A stretch of 22,742 nt of DNA from an uncultured Bacilli bacterium (GTDB lineage: Bacteria; Bacillota_I; Bacilli_A; RF39; UBA660), in contig CAKONX010000014.1 of the NCBI GenBank assembly GCA_934098345.1, forward strand, positions 1 through 22,742, written 5' to 3'. Shown in pieces: positions 6,828 through 14,160 of the stretch (the first letter of the stretch is position 1; each line of letters begins with the position of its first letter). The notes below the pieces were generated by a model. It was not told the DNA's origin and did no database searches. It saw only the letters and a program-made list of their open reading frames with translations. The translations under genes and the position numbers were made by a program.

Positions 6828-7760
6828 ATGATTAAAGAAGAAAAATTAATTATTAAAGGTAGTATTAATATAGGAGCAACTATTTCTTATTTAGATAAAG
6901 ATAATAAGAAACCGTTGGTGGTCTTACTTATGGGAACAGGTACAACAGACCATGATGGGAATACAAAAAAGTTTAAAACTAACTTTTATAAAAATTTATC
7001 AGATATTTTTGTATCAATTGGATGTGTTACCATAAGATATGATAAACGTGGGACTCATGAGTCAACAGGAAATTATAAAATTGCAGGATTAAGTGATTTA
7101 GTAGAAGATGCAGTAAGTGTTATAAACTATGGTAAAAATTTAGAATATGTTGATTCAAATTGAGTAATCGTTTGTGGTCACAGTGAAGGCGCAATGATAG
7201 CTACACTTTTGACTAAAAAGGTTGAAGTAAACGGTTTACTTTTACTAGGTGGAGCAGGAACAAGTATGAAAAGTGCTTTAATATATCAAAATTTATTGGT
7301 TTTAAAACAATATGAAAATAAAAAAGGTTTTATAGCATGGTATTTAAAAAAAGTTTTAACTAGGGAAAAAATAGAAAAGCAATTTAATGATTTATTTAAA
7401 AAAGCTGAAAAATCAAAAAAAGAAAGATATTTCTTTAATGGCGCTTTATTTAATACGAAATATATGAGAGAACATGGATCTTTAACTGATGAATGTTTTA
7501 CTAATATTTTAAATAATTATTCTGGTAAAGTTTTAGCGATTACCGGAACTGCTGATTTAAATACTGATTATCATTCATTAGAAAAGTTAAATTCAAATTT
7601 TAAAACTTTTGTGCCACAAAATGTTAATCATATTTTAAGAAAAATCGATGGAGATAATGATATAATGAGAGCGAAACAACAGTATAAAAGGTTGTCTAAA
7701 GAAGATATTGATAAGCAAACTAAAGATACTATTATATCTTGGATAAAGGAGACTATATGA
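6828..7760 (+). pseudogene. Alpha/beta hydrolase interrupted by one TGA
   Basis: A serine hydrolase of about 310 codons in one frame, broken only by TGA at 7161-7163. Upstream are the oxyanion region (LLMGTGTTDHDG) and YDKRGTHES. Two codons after the TGA comes VCGHSEGA, the nucleophile elbow with Ser at 7182-7184. The acid residue is in ITGTADLNTD and the histidine in VNHILRK. The whole triad survives and there is no frameshift, so the lesion is a single base change (for example AGA or GGA to TGA) or a sequencing error. GGAG at 6818-6821 suits the ATG at 6828; another ATG at 6825 is only three bases away from it. The substrate is unknown. The gene overlaps the next small one by four bases (ATGA). 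As it stands the product would end at residue 111, before the catalytic Ser, and be inactive. Confidence 0.8.
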
Positions 7761-7909
7761 AAAATGATTCTAAAAAATTATTAAATTTAGCAAACATACT
7801 ACTAATAATTTCTAGTATTATATTTTTAATATTAACAATGGCTGATAAAAGTAGTAGTATTTACTTACCATTATGTTTAGGCTTGTTTTATCTAATATTT
7901 TCGCTGTAG
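7757..7909 (+). CDS. Small two-segment membrane protein, 50 residues
   Basis: Begins at the ATG of an ATGA overlap with the hydrolase stop, with GGAG eleven bases upstream, so translation is coupled. Residues 1-9 are polar and basic (MKNDSKKLL). Then come two hydrophobic stretches (NILLIISSIIFLILTM and IYLPLCLGLFYLIFSL) separated by a short DKSSS turn. It matches no family I recognise. Because the upstream hydrolase frame is now closed at 7161, ribosomes would seldom reach this start by coupling, so expression may have dropped with the mutation. Confidence 0.55.
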   Translation: MKNDSKKLLNLANILLIISSIIFLILTMADKSSSIYLPLCLGLFYLIFSL

Positions 7910-7979
7910 TTAAAACAAATAATGAAAAAAAATAACAAAAGATATATAATTCAGTTATACTCTTTTTTTAGGTGGTAAA

Positions 7980-8873
7980 ATGATTTTAAATGTAAGTGGT
8001 AGAACAGATATAGTTGCTTTTTATACTAAATGGTTTATTAAAAGATATGAAGAAGGATTTGTTGATGTAAGAAATCCATTTAATAGAAATTTAGTAAGTA
8101 GAATTTATTTTGATGATGTAGATGTGATTCTTTTTTGTACAAAAAATCCTTTACCAATATTAGATTATATTAAAAAGATAAATAAACCAATTATGTTTCA
8201 TGTAACAATTACACCTTATAAAAAGGACATAGAACCAAATGTAATTGATAAACATTTAATTATTGATGCAGTAAAGAAATTAAGTGAAATTCTTGGTAAA
8301 AAAAATGTTGTAGTCAGATATGATCCAATATTTCTAAATAATGAGTACAATTTAAAGTATCATATTCAAGCATTTAGTAAGTTATGTAATTTATTAGATG
8401 GATATATAAAAACTATAATTGTATCTTTTATAGATGACTATAAAAATGTAAGAAAAAATTATAATATATTAAAGTATCGTGATTTTAGTGAATCCGATTT
8501 TGAAACAATTGGTAAAAACTTTAGTGAAATTGCTAAAAGCCATGGAATGAGTGTTCAAACATGCTTTGAGTATAAAACATTAGAAGAATATGGTTTTACT
8601 AAAGGAGAATGTATGTCATCTGATCTTGCATATAAACTTACTGGAAAAGTTTTTAAGAAAAAATGGACTGCTAGAAAAGAAAAAATATGCAATTGTGTTT
8701 CAATGGTTGATATTGGAGAATATAATACTTGTATGCATATGTGCAAATATTGTTATGCAAATTTTGATGAAAGCAGAGTAAAAGAAAATATGCAGTTACA
8801 TGATGATAATTCTTCTTTACTAATTGGTGATATAAAAGAAGATGATATAATAAAAATTAGAAAAAGTGATTAA
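7980..8873 (+). CDS. DUF1848 family protein with C-terminal CxxxCxxC cluster
   Basis: A 297-residue protein of the DUF1848 family: it starts MILNVSGRTDIVAFYTKWF and has the family blocks VDVRNPFN, FCTKNPLPIL and VVVRYDPIF. Near the C terminus are CNC and then CMHMCKYCYANFD. The CxxxCxxC spacing is that of the radical-SAM iron-sulfur site, although in true radical SAM enzymes it stands at the N terminus of the barrel. Members may therefore be circularly rearranged or simply bind a metal cluster; the reaction is unknown. GGTGG ends five bases before the ATG. The stop lies two bases before the ogt start, and ogt and tag follow without a terminator, so it sits in a putative DNA-repair transcript. 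That association is suggestive only. Confidence 0.85.
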   Translation: MILNVSGRTDIVAFYTKWFIKRYEEGFVDVRNPFNRNLVSRIYFDDVDVILFCTKNPLPILDYIKKINKPIMFHVTITPYKKDIEPNVIDKHLIIDAVKKLSEILGKKNVVVRYDPIFLNNEYNLKYHIQAFSKLCNLLDGYIKTIIVSFIDDYKNVRKNYNILKYRDFSESDFETIGKNFSEIAKSHGMSVQTCFEYKTLEEYGFTKGECMSSDLAYKLTGKVFKKKWTARKEKICNCVSMVDIGEYNTCMHMCKYCYANFDESRVKENMQLHDDNSSLLIGDIKEDDIIKIRKSD

Positions 8874-8875
8874 AT

Positions 8876-9290
8876 ATGAAGTATTATAAAATATATAAAA
8901 CACCAGAAGGATTTGATAATATACTTTTAGCAATTGACGGAGAATATTTAACTAAACTTATTTTCAGTAACGAAGAAAAAAATTGTGAAAATGAAGATAC
9001 ATTCAAAGAAGTGGAAGAATGGCTTGATATTTATTTTAGTGGAACATCTCCAAAATTTACTCCAAAGTGCAAATGCATGTGGAGATATAGCTTTCTCCAT
9101 TGCTAAAAAAAGAAATATTAAAAAAATGTCTGCTCAGGCAGTAGGTGGTGCACTTAATAAAAATCCAATTTGTTTAATTATTCCTTGTCATAGAATAATT
9201 GGAAAAAATAAAAAGTTAGTTGGTTTTGGATGTGGAATTAATAATAAAGAAAAATTACTTGATTTAGTAAATATATATTATGAGGTTTAA
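8876..9290 (+). pseudogene. ogt: Methylated-DNA-protein cysteine methyltransferase, internally deleted
   Basis: Suicide repair enzyme that removes alkyl groups from O6-alkylguanine. The N-terminal part is read in one frame up to FSGTSPKFTP (about 9066). The C-terminal part is in the +1 frame from about 9075, beginning CGDIAFSIAKK and continuing with MSAQAVGGALNKNP and the active-site IIPCHRIIG, then the usual GFGCGINNKEKLL end. The family normally has about 20-25 residues between these blocks (the FQxxVWxxLxxIPYGxTxxYG helix and recognition-helix start). They are missing here, so the lesion is a deletion of roughly 60-75 bases with a frameshift rather than a simple indel. The active-site Cys is kept but neither fragment can fold as the whole enzyme. 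The gene sits between DUF1848 and tag, and its stop abuts the tag start. Confidence 0.82.
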
Positions 9291-9833
9291 ATGAAAAGAT
9301 GTAGTTGGTGTAATTTAAAAAATGAAAAATATGTAAAATATCATGATACTGAATGGGGAGTTTTAAATACAAATGAAAAATACTTATATAAAATGTTTGT
9401 ATTAGAAACTTTTCAGGCGGGTTTATCTTGGGAGTGTATATTAAACAAAGAAAATGAATTTATGAGAGCTTATGATAATTTTGATATTGATAAAGTTATT
9501 AAATATGACGACATAAAAATAAATGAGTTACTTAACAATAAAAATATAATTAGAAATAAGTTAAAAATAAAGGCAAGTATTACAAATTCCATAATTTATA
9601 AAGAAATAGTAAATCAATACGGATCATTTTACAATTACTTAAAAGTTTATTCTGAAGATAAAATATATTATGAAAATGATAAAGTAACATCACCTCTTTC
9701 AGATATGATATCTAATGATTTAAAAAAACGTGGAATGAAATTTGTTGGAAGTATTATGATATATTCATATCTTCAAGCAATAGGAATTATTTATTCACAT
9801 GAAAAAGGTTGTTTTTTAGAAAAGAAAAATTAA
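9291..9833 (+). CDS. tag: DNA-3-methyladenine glycosylase I
   Basis: Base-excision glycosylase that removes 3-methyladenine from alkylated DNA. It has 180 residues, close to the E. coli enzyme. The zinc site is complete: Cys4 (MKRCSWC), His18 (YHDTEWG), and His170 with Cys174 (HEKGC). The substrate-pocket Glu39 lies in LETFQAGLSW, the family signature, and a GMKFVGSIMIYSYLQAIG block closes the helix-hairpin region. The ATG follows the ogt stop directly. Pairing tag with ogt is a common alkylation-repair arrangement; here only tag remains functional. A terminator overlaps its stop codon. Confidence 0.95.
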   Translation: MKRCSWCNLKNEKYVKYHDTEWGVLNTNEKYLYKMFVLETFQAGLSWECILNKENEFMRAYDNFDIDKVIKYDDIKINELLNNKNIIRNKLKIKASITNSIIYKEIVNQYGSFYNYLKVYSEDKIYYENDKVTSPLSDMISNDLKKRGMKFVGSIMIYSYLQAIGIIYSHEKGCFLEKKN

Positions 9834-9854
9834 ATGTCGTTGTGACATTTTTTT
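9832..9854 (+). terminator. Terminator after tag
   Basis: AAATGTC (9832-9838) and GACATTT (9844-9850) form a perfect 7-bp stem with a five-base loop and a T-run. The stem begins inside the tag stop codon. Confidence 0.85.
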
Positions 9855-9870
9855 ATAACAATTAATAAAA

Positions 9871-10173
9871 TATGATGTTATTATTGTTTTATCGGCATTA
9901 GGAATATTATATATTTTAATTTCTATGTTACTTTGATCTTTAAATATTGTTAAGATAGGAATTGGAGTAATAATAAGTTCAATATTCTCATCTTTACTAG
10001 AGCCATCTTATAAAGCAACACTTATGACTTTACTTTTTATGATGCTTGGTGCAATATTAAGCTCTATAGTTAATCCAAATTATTTTGGTATTGTAGAACG
10101 ATTTAGTACCTATAGTGTTGTAGTTTATACATTAATAATTGGTATATATGCATATATTATAAGTAAAGATTAA
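9871..10173 (+). pseudogene. Membrane protein remnant (DUF998-like), TGA inside and no start
   Basis: A frame of 100 codons reads as four hydrophobic segments. It contains LSALGILYILISMLL, then TGA at 9934-9936, then IVKIGIGVIISSIFSS, TLMTLLFMMLGAILSSIV and YSVVVYTLIIGIYAYIIS. A TAA stop lies four codons upstream of 9871 and there is no start codon before the TGA, so the 5' part is gone. The segment spacing and the ERFSTYSVV turn before the last helix resemble the end of DUF998-type membrane proteins, but this is a weak match. It converges on the minus-strand gene at 10170, with stop codons overlapping. Probably dead. Confidence 0.5.
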
Positions 10174-10403
10174 GTTAGTATATCATATTCTAATCTATAA
10201 GAATCTAGAAGCATACGAGTTAGTTTATTAATTAATTTTTCATTAGTTATAGTTTTTATTTTATTATTAGTATATTTTACAATTAATTTATCATAAGGAT
10301 AGATTGTATTTATTAAATATAAATATGTAGAAGAATTTAATTCACATTTACTAAATAAAGTATAAGATTTATTATTTATCAATAAATAGTTATATTTTTC
10401 CAT
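10170..10403 (-). CDS. Small hypothetical protein, 77 residues
   Basis: The only probable complete minus-strand gene in the window. I start it at the ATG ending at 10403 (MEKYNYLLINNKSYTLF) because AGGTG lies six bases upstream, the same ribosome-site form used by several + strand genes here. An ATG three codons further up would overlap that site. The protein is polar, rich in Asn, Tyr, Lys and Leu, and lacks a signal or membrane segment. NKSYTLFSKCELNSSTYLYLIN followed by NKIKTITNEKLINKLTRMLLD looks like a small alpha/beta protein. I recognise no family. It is divergent from the LiaF operon, and both would be expressed from the 10404-10549 interval. Confidence 0.6.
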   Translation of the reverse strand: MEKYNYLLINNKSYTLFSKCELNSSTYLYLINTIYPYDKLIVKYTNNKIKTITNEKLINKLTRMLLDSYRLEYDILT

Positions 10404-10455
10404 GATAATCACCTATCGTAATATATGTAAAATTAAAAAAAGTATGTATTAATAA

Positions 10456-10484
10456 TTGACAAAAAGTATAAGTTAATATAACAT
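10456..10484 (+). promoter_or_regulatory. Promoter of the LiaF-ABC operon
   Basis: Consensus -35 TTGACA (10456-10461), 17-base spacer and TAACAT (10479-10484); TATAAC two bases earlier is an alternative -10. The -10 is embedded in an AATATAACA half-site (10475-10483) that recurs in the palindrome downstream. Confidence 0.7.
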
Positions 10485-10493
10485 ATATATTGA

Positions 10494-10513
10494 AATATAA
10501 CAGTTGTTATATT
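10494..10513. promoter_or_regulatory. 20-bp palindromic operator candidate
   Basis: AATATAACA (10494-10502), GT, TGTTATATT (10505-10513): perfect 9-bp dyad. A third AATATAACA covers the -10. A factor bound here would block RNA polymerase or its escape, so repression is likely. No regulator gene is in the operon. Confidence 0.65.
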
Positions 10514-10549
10514 ATGTTTAATATTATTGAAAGTTGGAGGAAAGTTTAT

Positions 10550-11230
10550 ATGAGAAAATTTAGTAATATTATGTGGGGACTAGTGCTAATTGCATTAGGT
10601 GTAATAATCGGGCTTAATTCTTTAGGATTAACAAGCATTGAATTATTCTTTGATGGATGGTGGACTTTGTTCATAATTATTCCATGTTTTATTGGTTTAA
10701 TAACAGATAAGGAGAAAACTGGAAGTATTATTGGTTTAATAATTGGTGTTTTATTATTATTAGGATGTCAAGATATTATTTCTTTTGAAACTTTTTGGAA
10801 ATTATTAATACCAATGTTGTTAGTTATTTTAGGATTATCAATGGTATTTAAAGATATGTTCAATTCTAAAATAAATAGAAAAATATCTGAATTAAATAAA
10901 AATTCTAAAAGTGAAAAAAACGTGAGTGCATATTTTTCTGGTCAAAAAGTTGCTTATTCTAAAGAAGAATTTGATGGAATCAATATGGAAGCGGTATTCG
11001 GAGGAATAAAACTTGATTTAAGAGAAGCAATTATTAAAAAAGATGTTGTTATAAATGCTCGTGCTATATTTGGAGGAATTGATATTTTAGTTCCAGAAAA
11101 TATGAATGTAGTAGTATCATCATCTTCAATGTTTGGTGGGGTAGATAACAAGCGTGAAATTAACCAAGATAACAAAATTACAATATATGTTAATGGTTCA
11201 AGTCTATTTGGAGGAATTGATATAAAATGA
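10550..11230 (+). CDS. LiaF-like membrane protein (LiaI/LiaF transmembrane region plus LiaF C-terminal domain)
   Basis: A 226-residue protein. The N-terminal 100 residues contain four hydrophobic segments, beginning IMWGLVLIALGVIIGLN, the LiaI-LiaF-like region. The C-terminal half is a beta-rich LiaF-type domain with repeated turns VFGGIKLDL, IFGGIDILVP, MFGGVD and LFGGIDIK. In B. subtilis LiaF holds the sensor kinase LiaS inactive until the cell wall is attacked. No lia kinase or regulator is present in this window, so this copy may act on the linked ABC transporter instead (inference). The start at 10550 is fixed by GGAGG (10536-10540). An in-frame TTG at 10490 lies within the operator region and lacks a ribosome site. 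The stop overlaps the next start as ATGA. Confidence 0.85.
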   Translation: MRKFSNIMWGLVLIALGVIIGLNSLGLTSIELFFDGWWTLFIIIPCFIGLITDKEKTGSIIGLIIGVLLLLGCQDIISFETFWKLLIPMLLVILGLSMVFKDMFNSKINRKISELNKNSKSEKNVSAYFSGQKVAYSKEEFDGINMEAVFGGIKLDLREAIIKKDVVINARAIFGGIDILVPENMNVVVSSSSMFGGVDNKREINQDNKITIYVNGSSLFGGIDIK

Positions 11231-12060
11231 GTAATGAGAAGAATGTCGTAAAATATTGTGCTTATGCTTTAGCTGCAATAATAGTTATAAGTATAATTGG
11301 AGCAATAGTTAGCTTAATAACTGAGGTAGTTTCATCAGTAAAATTAAACGATGATAAGTATGATTACAGAGATATGCAAGATATAAGTTCATTTGAAAAC
11401 TCAGTTGCTTTAAAAGACATTAAAAATATGACTATTGAATTAGGTGCAACAAAATTTGAAATTATTTCTGGTGATAACTATAAAATAGAAACTAATAATA
11501 AAAATGTTAAATATGATATTAAAGATAATACTTTAGTAATTAAAGAAAAAAATACTAATTTCATAAAAGTAAAAAGTAATAGCAAGTTAGTTTTAACTAT
11601 TCCAGAAAATCATGACTATGAAAGATTAGTGATTAGAGTTGGTGTTGGTTCACTTAATTCATGTGCATTAAAATTTAAAGATGGTAGCTTTGATTTAGGT
11701 ACTGGTAGATCAACATTTAAAAGTATTTATGCAAGTAATTCCTTAACTATAGATGGCGGAGTTGGTAAACTTTCTATTGAATCTGGAGAAATTAGTAGTT
11801 TGAAATTATCCATTGGAGTAGGAAGTGTAAATATATCTTCTATCATTAGTGACAGTGCTAACATTGATGGCGGAGTTGGATCACTTAATTTAAATCTTTT
11901 AGATAGTCTTAAAAATTATACTCTAACTGCTTCAAAAGGTGTAGGTAGTATAAATCTTAATGGTTCATTTATTGCTGATGAAATGACTGTTGGTAACGGA
12001 AAAACAAGACTATTTATTGATGGCGGTGTAGGATCAATAAACGTAACTAGTAGGGAGTAG
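11227..12060 (+). CDS. DUF4097 (LiaG-like) membrane-anchored beta-repeat protein
   Basis: A 277-residue protein with one N-terminal membrane anchor (about 10-33) and an extracytoplasmic domain. From about residue 135 on it is built of short strand repeats such as DGGVGKLSIE, IGVGSVNISS, DGGVGSLNLN, GVGSINLNG and DGGVGSINVTS, the right-handed beta-solenoid pattern of DUF4097/DUF2807 putative adhesins. In lia-type operons the LiaG protein has this form. The glycine-valine-glycine ladder is very regular, which fits a solenoid that stacks on itself. The start overlaps the liaF stop by four bases, and the ABC ATPase begins four bases after its stop, so the genes are coupled. Its function is unknown; a sensor or scaffold at the cell wall is a guess from the context. 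Confidence 0.82.
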   Translation: MSNEKNVVKYCAYALAAIIVISIIGAIVSLITEVVSSVKLNDDKYDYRDMQDISSFENSVALKDIKNMTIELGATKFEIISGDNYKIETNNKNVKYDIKDNTLVIKEKNTNFIKVKSNSKLVLTIPENHDYERLVIRVGVGSLNSCALKFKDGSFDLGTGRSTFKSIYASNSLTIDGGVGKLSIESGEISSLKLSIGVGSVNISSIISDSANIDGGVGSLNLNLLDSLKNYTLTASKGVGSINLNGSFIADEMTVGNGKTRLFIDGGVGSINVTSRE

Positions 12061-12064
12061 AAAA

Positions 12065-13003
12065 ATGAAAAAAGTAATTGAAATAAAACATTTAACTAAA
12101 GAATATAAGAATTTAAAAGCTGTAGATAATTTATCTTTTGATGTTTATGAAGGTGAAATACTTGGTTTACTTGGACCAAACGGAAGTGGTAAATCAACAA
12201 CAATTAATTCTATATTATCATTGCTTAATTATCAAAAAGGTACAATAACTATTTTTGGAAAATTAATGACACCTACTAGTTATGATATAAAAAAAGATAT
12301 TGGTGTAGTTTTTCAAGAAGTAGCTGTATTTGATGAACTAACTGTAACTCAAAATATAGATTACTTTTGTGGACTTTATATAAAAGATAAAAACACACGT
12401 AAAAATTATGTTGAAGATGCAATTAAATTAGTTGGTCTTGAAAAGTTTACTAAATTTTATCCTAAACAATTAAGTGGTGGGCTTTTAAGAAGATTAAACA
12501 TTGCTTGTGGAATTGCTCATAAACCTACATTGATTTTCTTTGATGAACCTACAGTAGCAGTTGATCCACAAAGTAGAAATAATATTTTAGACAATATTAA
12601 AACTTTAAGAGATAATGGGGCAACAATTATATATACAACGCATTATATGGAAGAAGCTGAAATACTTTGTGATAGAATTATTATTCTTGATAAAGGTTGC
12701 ATATTAGCTCAAGGAACAAGTGAAGAATTAAAAGAAATATCAAATATTGAAGAAAAAATAATTATTGAATCTACAAATATAAATAATAAAGTTTTAACTG
12801 AAATTAAAAATAAGAAAACGGTAGATGAAGTTAATTATAATAATGGGATTTTAACTATTACTTATAAAAAAGGCAAAAATAATATTGGTGAATTAATGGA
12901 TATATTAAATAAAAATAAAGTATCTTATACAAGTATTTCATCTTATAAACCAACGCTTAATGATGTTTTCCTAGAACTTACAGGAAAGGATTTGAGAGAC
13001 TAA
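12065..13003 (+). CDS. ABC-2 type transporter ATP-binding protein
   Basis: A 312-residue ATPase that powers the two permeases encoded after it. Motifs: Walker A GPNGSGKST (about 36-44), Q-loop in VVFQEVAVFDE, signature LSGGLLRRL, Walker B LIFFDEPTVAVDP and H-loop THYMEEAE. The signature has LL in place of the usual QK, a common variant in drug-export (DrrA/CcmA-like) ATPases. The last 80 residues form the small C-terminal domain of that group, ending PTLNDVFLELTGKDLRD, its usual tail. The stop overlaps the next ATG by one base. Such systems export lipids, drugs or antimicrobial peptides; nothing in the sequence fixes the substrate. Confidence 0.93.
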   Translation: MKKVIEIKHLTKEYKNLKAVDNLSFDVYEGEILGLLGPNGSGKSTTINSILSLLNYQKGTITIFGKLMTPTSYDIKKDIGVVFQEVAVFDELTVTQNIDYFCGLYIKDKNTRKNYVEDAIKLVGLEKFTKFYPKQLSGGLLRRLNIACGIAHKPTLIFFDEPTVAVDPQSRNNILDNIKTLRDNGATIIYTTHYMEEAEILCDRIIILDKGCILAQGTSEELKEISNIEEKIIIESTNINNKVLTEIKNKKTVDEVNYNNGILTITYKKGKNNIGELMDILNKNKVSYTSISSYKPTLNDVFLELTGKDLRD

Positions 13004-14160
13004 TGTTCTTTCATAAATTTAGATACTCATTATTATATTTACTTCGAAATAAAATGCTAATATTTTGGACTTTTGCCTTTCCAATTGTATTAGCATCGTT
13101 CTTTAAAATGGCTTTTTCTAATATTGAAAAAGAAGAGTCTTTAAATGTTTCCAATATCGCTATTGTAAACAATGAAGATTTTAAAAATAATGAAATTTAT
13201 AAAGAAACTTTTTCTTCTTTAAGTCGTGATAATGATGATAAACTCTTTGATATTAAATATACAAATGAAACTGAAGCTTTAGATTTACTTAATTCAGGAG
13301 ATATTATTGGATATTTAATTTTAGATGGAAATGAACCACGTGTTGTAATAAAATCTAATGGAATATATCAAACTATTTTAACAAGTGTTGTTGAAGAAAT
13401 TGAAGTAAATACGTCACTTGTAAACACTTATGTTATAGAAGACTTAAAAAAATATCAAAGCATTGATATTAGTGAAATAAAAGAAAAAGTAAATGAAATT
13501 ATGAACACCGATGCAAGTGTAAATGACATAAGTGGTAAAAAGATGAGTTATACAATGATTGAATATTATACAGTTATAGCTCTTGCTTGTTTATATGGTG
13601 GACTTTTATCAATAGCTGCTATTAATAAAGAACAAGCAAATATAGATAATGTTGGTAAAAGAAATAACGTTTCTCCAGTTAAAAAAAGTAAATTAGTGTT
13701 TGCCAGTTTATGTGCAAGTTTTGTAACTGAACTTATTGGAGTATCGTTACTATTACTTTATACAATATTTGTTCTTAAAGTAGATTATGGATCAACAATT
13801 CCATATTTAATATTATCAACTATTGTTGGGTCTTTATCTGGTTTATCTTTAGGTTTATTTATAGGATGTTTAAAGGTTAAAGACGGAGCTAAAACAGGAA
13901 TAATGATAGCTATTTCTATGATATGTTGTTTTTTCTCAGGAATGATGGGAATAACTATGAAATATATCATGGATACTTATGTACCTGTTTCTAGTTATAT
14001 TAATCCAGCAGCAATGCTTACTGATTCGTTTTACTGTTTATATTATTACGGTGGAGGAATGAGATATTTTACTGATATACTATTAATGTTTTTATTCTCT
14101 TTAGTAATGATTTTTCTTTCTATAAATACAATGAGGAGGGTTAAGTATGACAGTATTTAG
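13003..14160 (+). CDS. ABC-2 type permease, first of two
   Basis: A 385-residue membrane protein with the standard ABC-2 plan. A cytoplasmic start and first membrane helix (about 18-36, LIFWTFAFPIVLASFF) lead into an outside domain of about 150 residues. Five more helices occupy the C-terminal half (YYTVIALACLYGGLL, VTELIGVSLLLLYTIF, LSTIVGSLSGLSLGL, TGIMIAISMICCFFSGMMG, DILLMFLFSLVMIF). It probably pairs as a heterodimer with the second permease, whose start lies 14 bases inside this gene. Separate permease genes of similar length and plan are usual for two-subunit exporters. Confidence 0.88.
   Translation: MFFHKFRYSLLYLLRNKMLIFWTFAFPIVLASFFKMAFSNIEKEESLNVSNIAIVNNEDFKNNEIYKETFSSLSRDNDDKLFDIKYTNETEALDLLNSGDIIGYLILDGNEPRVVIKSNGIYQTILTSVVEEIEVNTSLVNTYVIEDLKKYQSIDISEIKEKVNEIMNTDASVNDISGKKMSYTMIEYYTVIALACLYGGLLSIAAINKEQANIDNVGKRNNVSPVKKSKLVFASLCASFVTELIGVSLLLLYTIFVLKVDYGSTIPYLILSTIVGSLSGLSLGLFIGCLKVKDGAKTGIMIAISMICCFFSGMMGITMKYIMDTYVPVSSYINPAAMLTDSFYCLYYYGGGMRYFTDILLMFLFSLVMIFLSINTMRRVKYDSI

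Noticed and set aside
8590..8781. Short + frame inside the DUF1848 gene
   Set aside because: Lies wholly within a well-supported gene in another frame.
7161..9936. TGA read as tryptophan in this organism
   Set aside because: RF2 is encoded with its TGA-sensing frameshift, Trp is TGG in the integrase, and only apparent pseudogenes have internal TGA. A tRNA search would settle it.
10490..10549. LiaF start at the upstream TTG
   Set aside because: It would translate through the palindromic operator; GGAGG at 10536-10540 marks the ATG at 10550.
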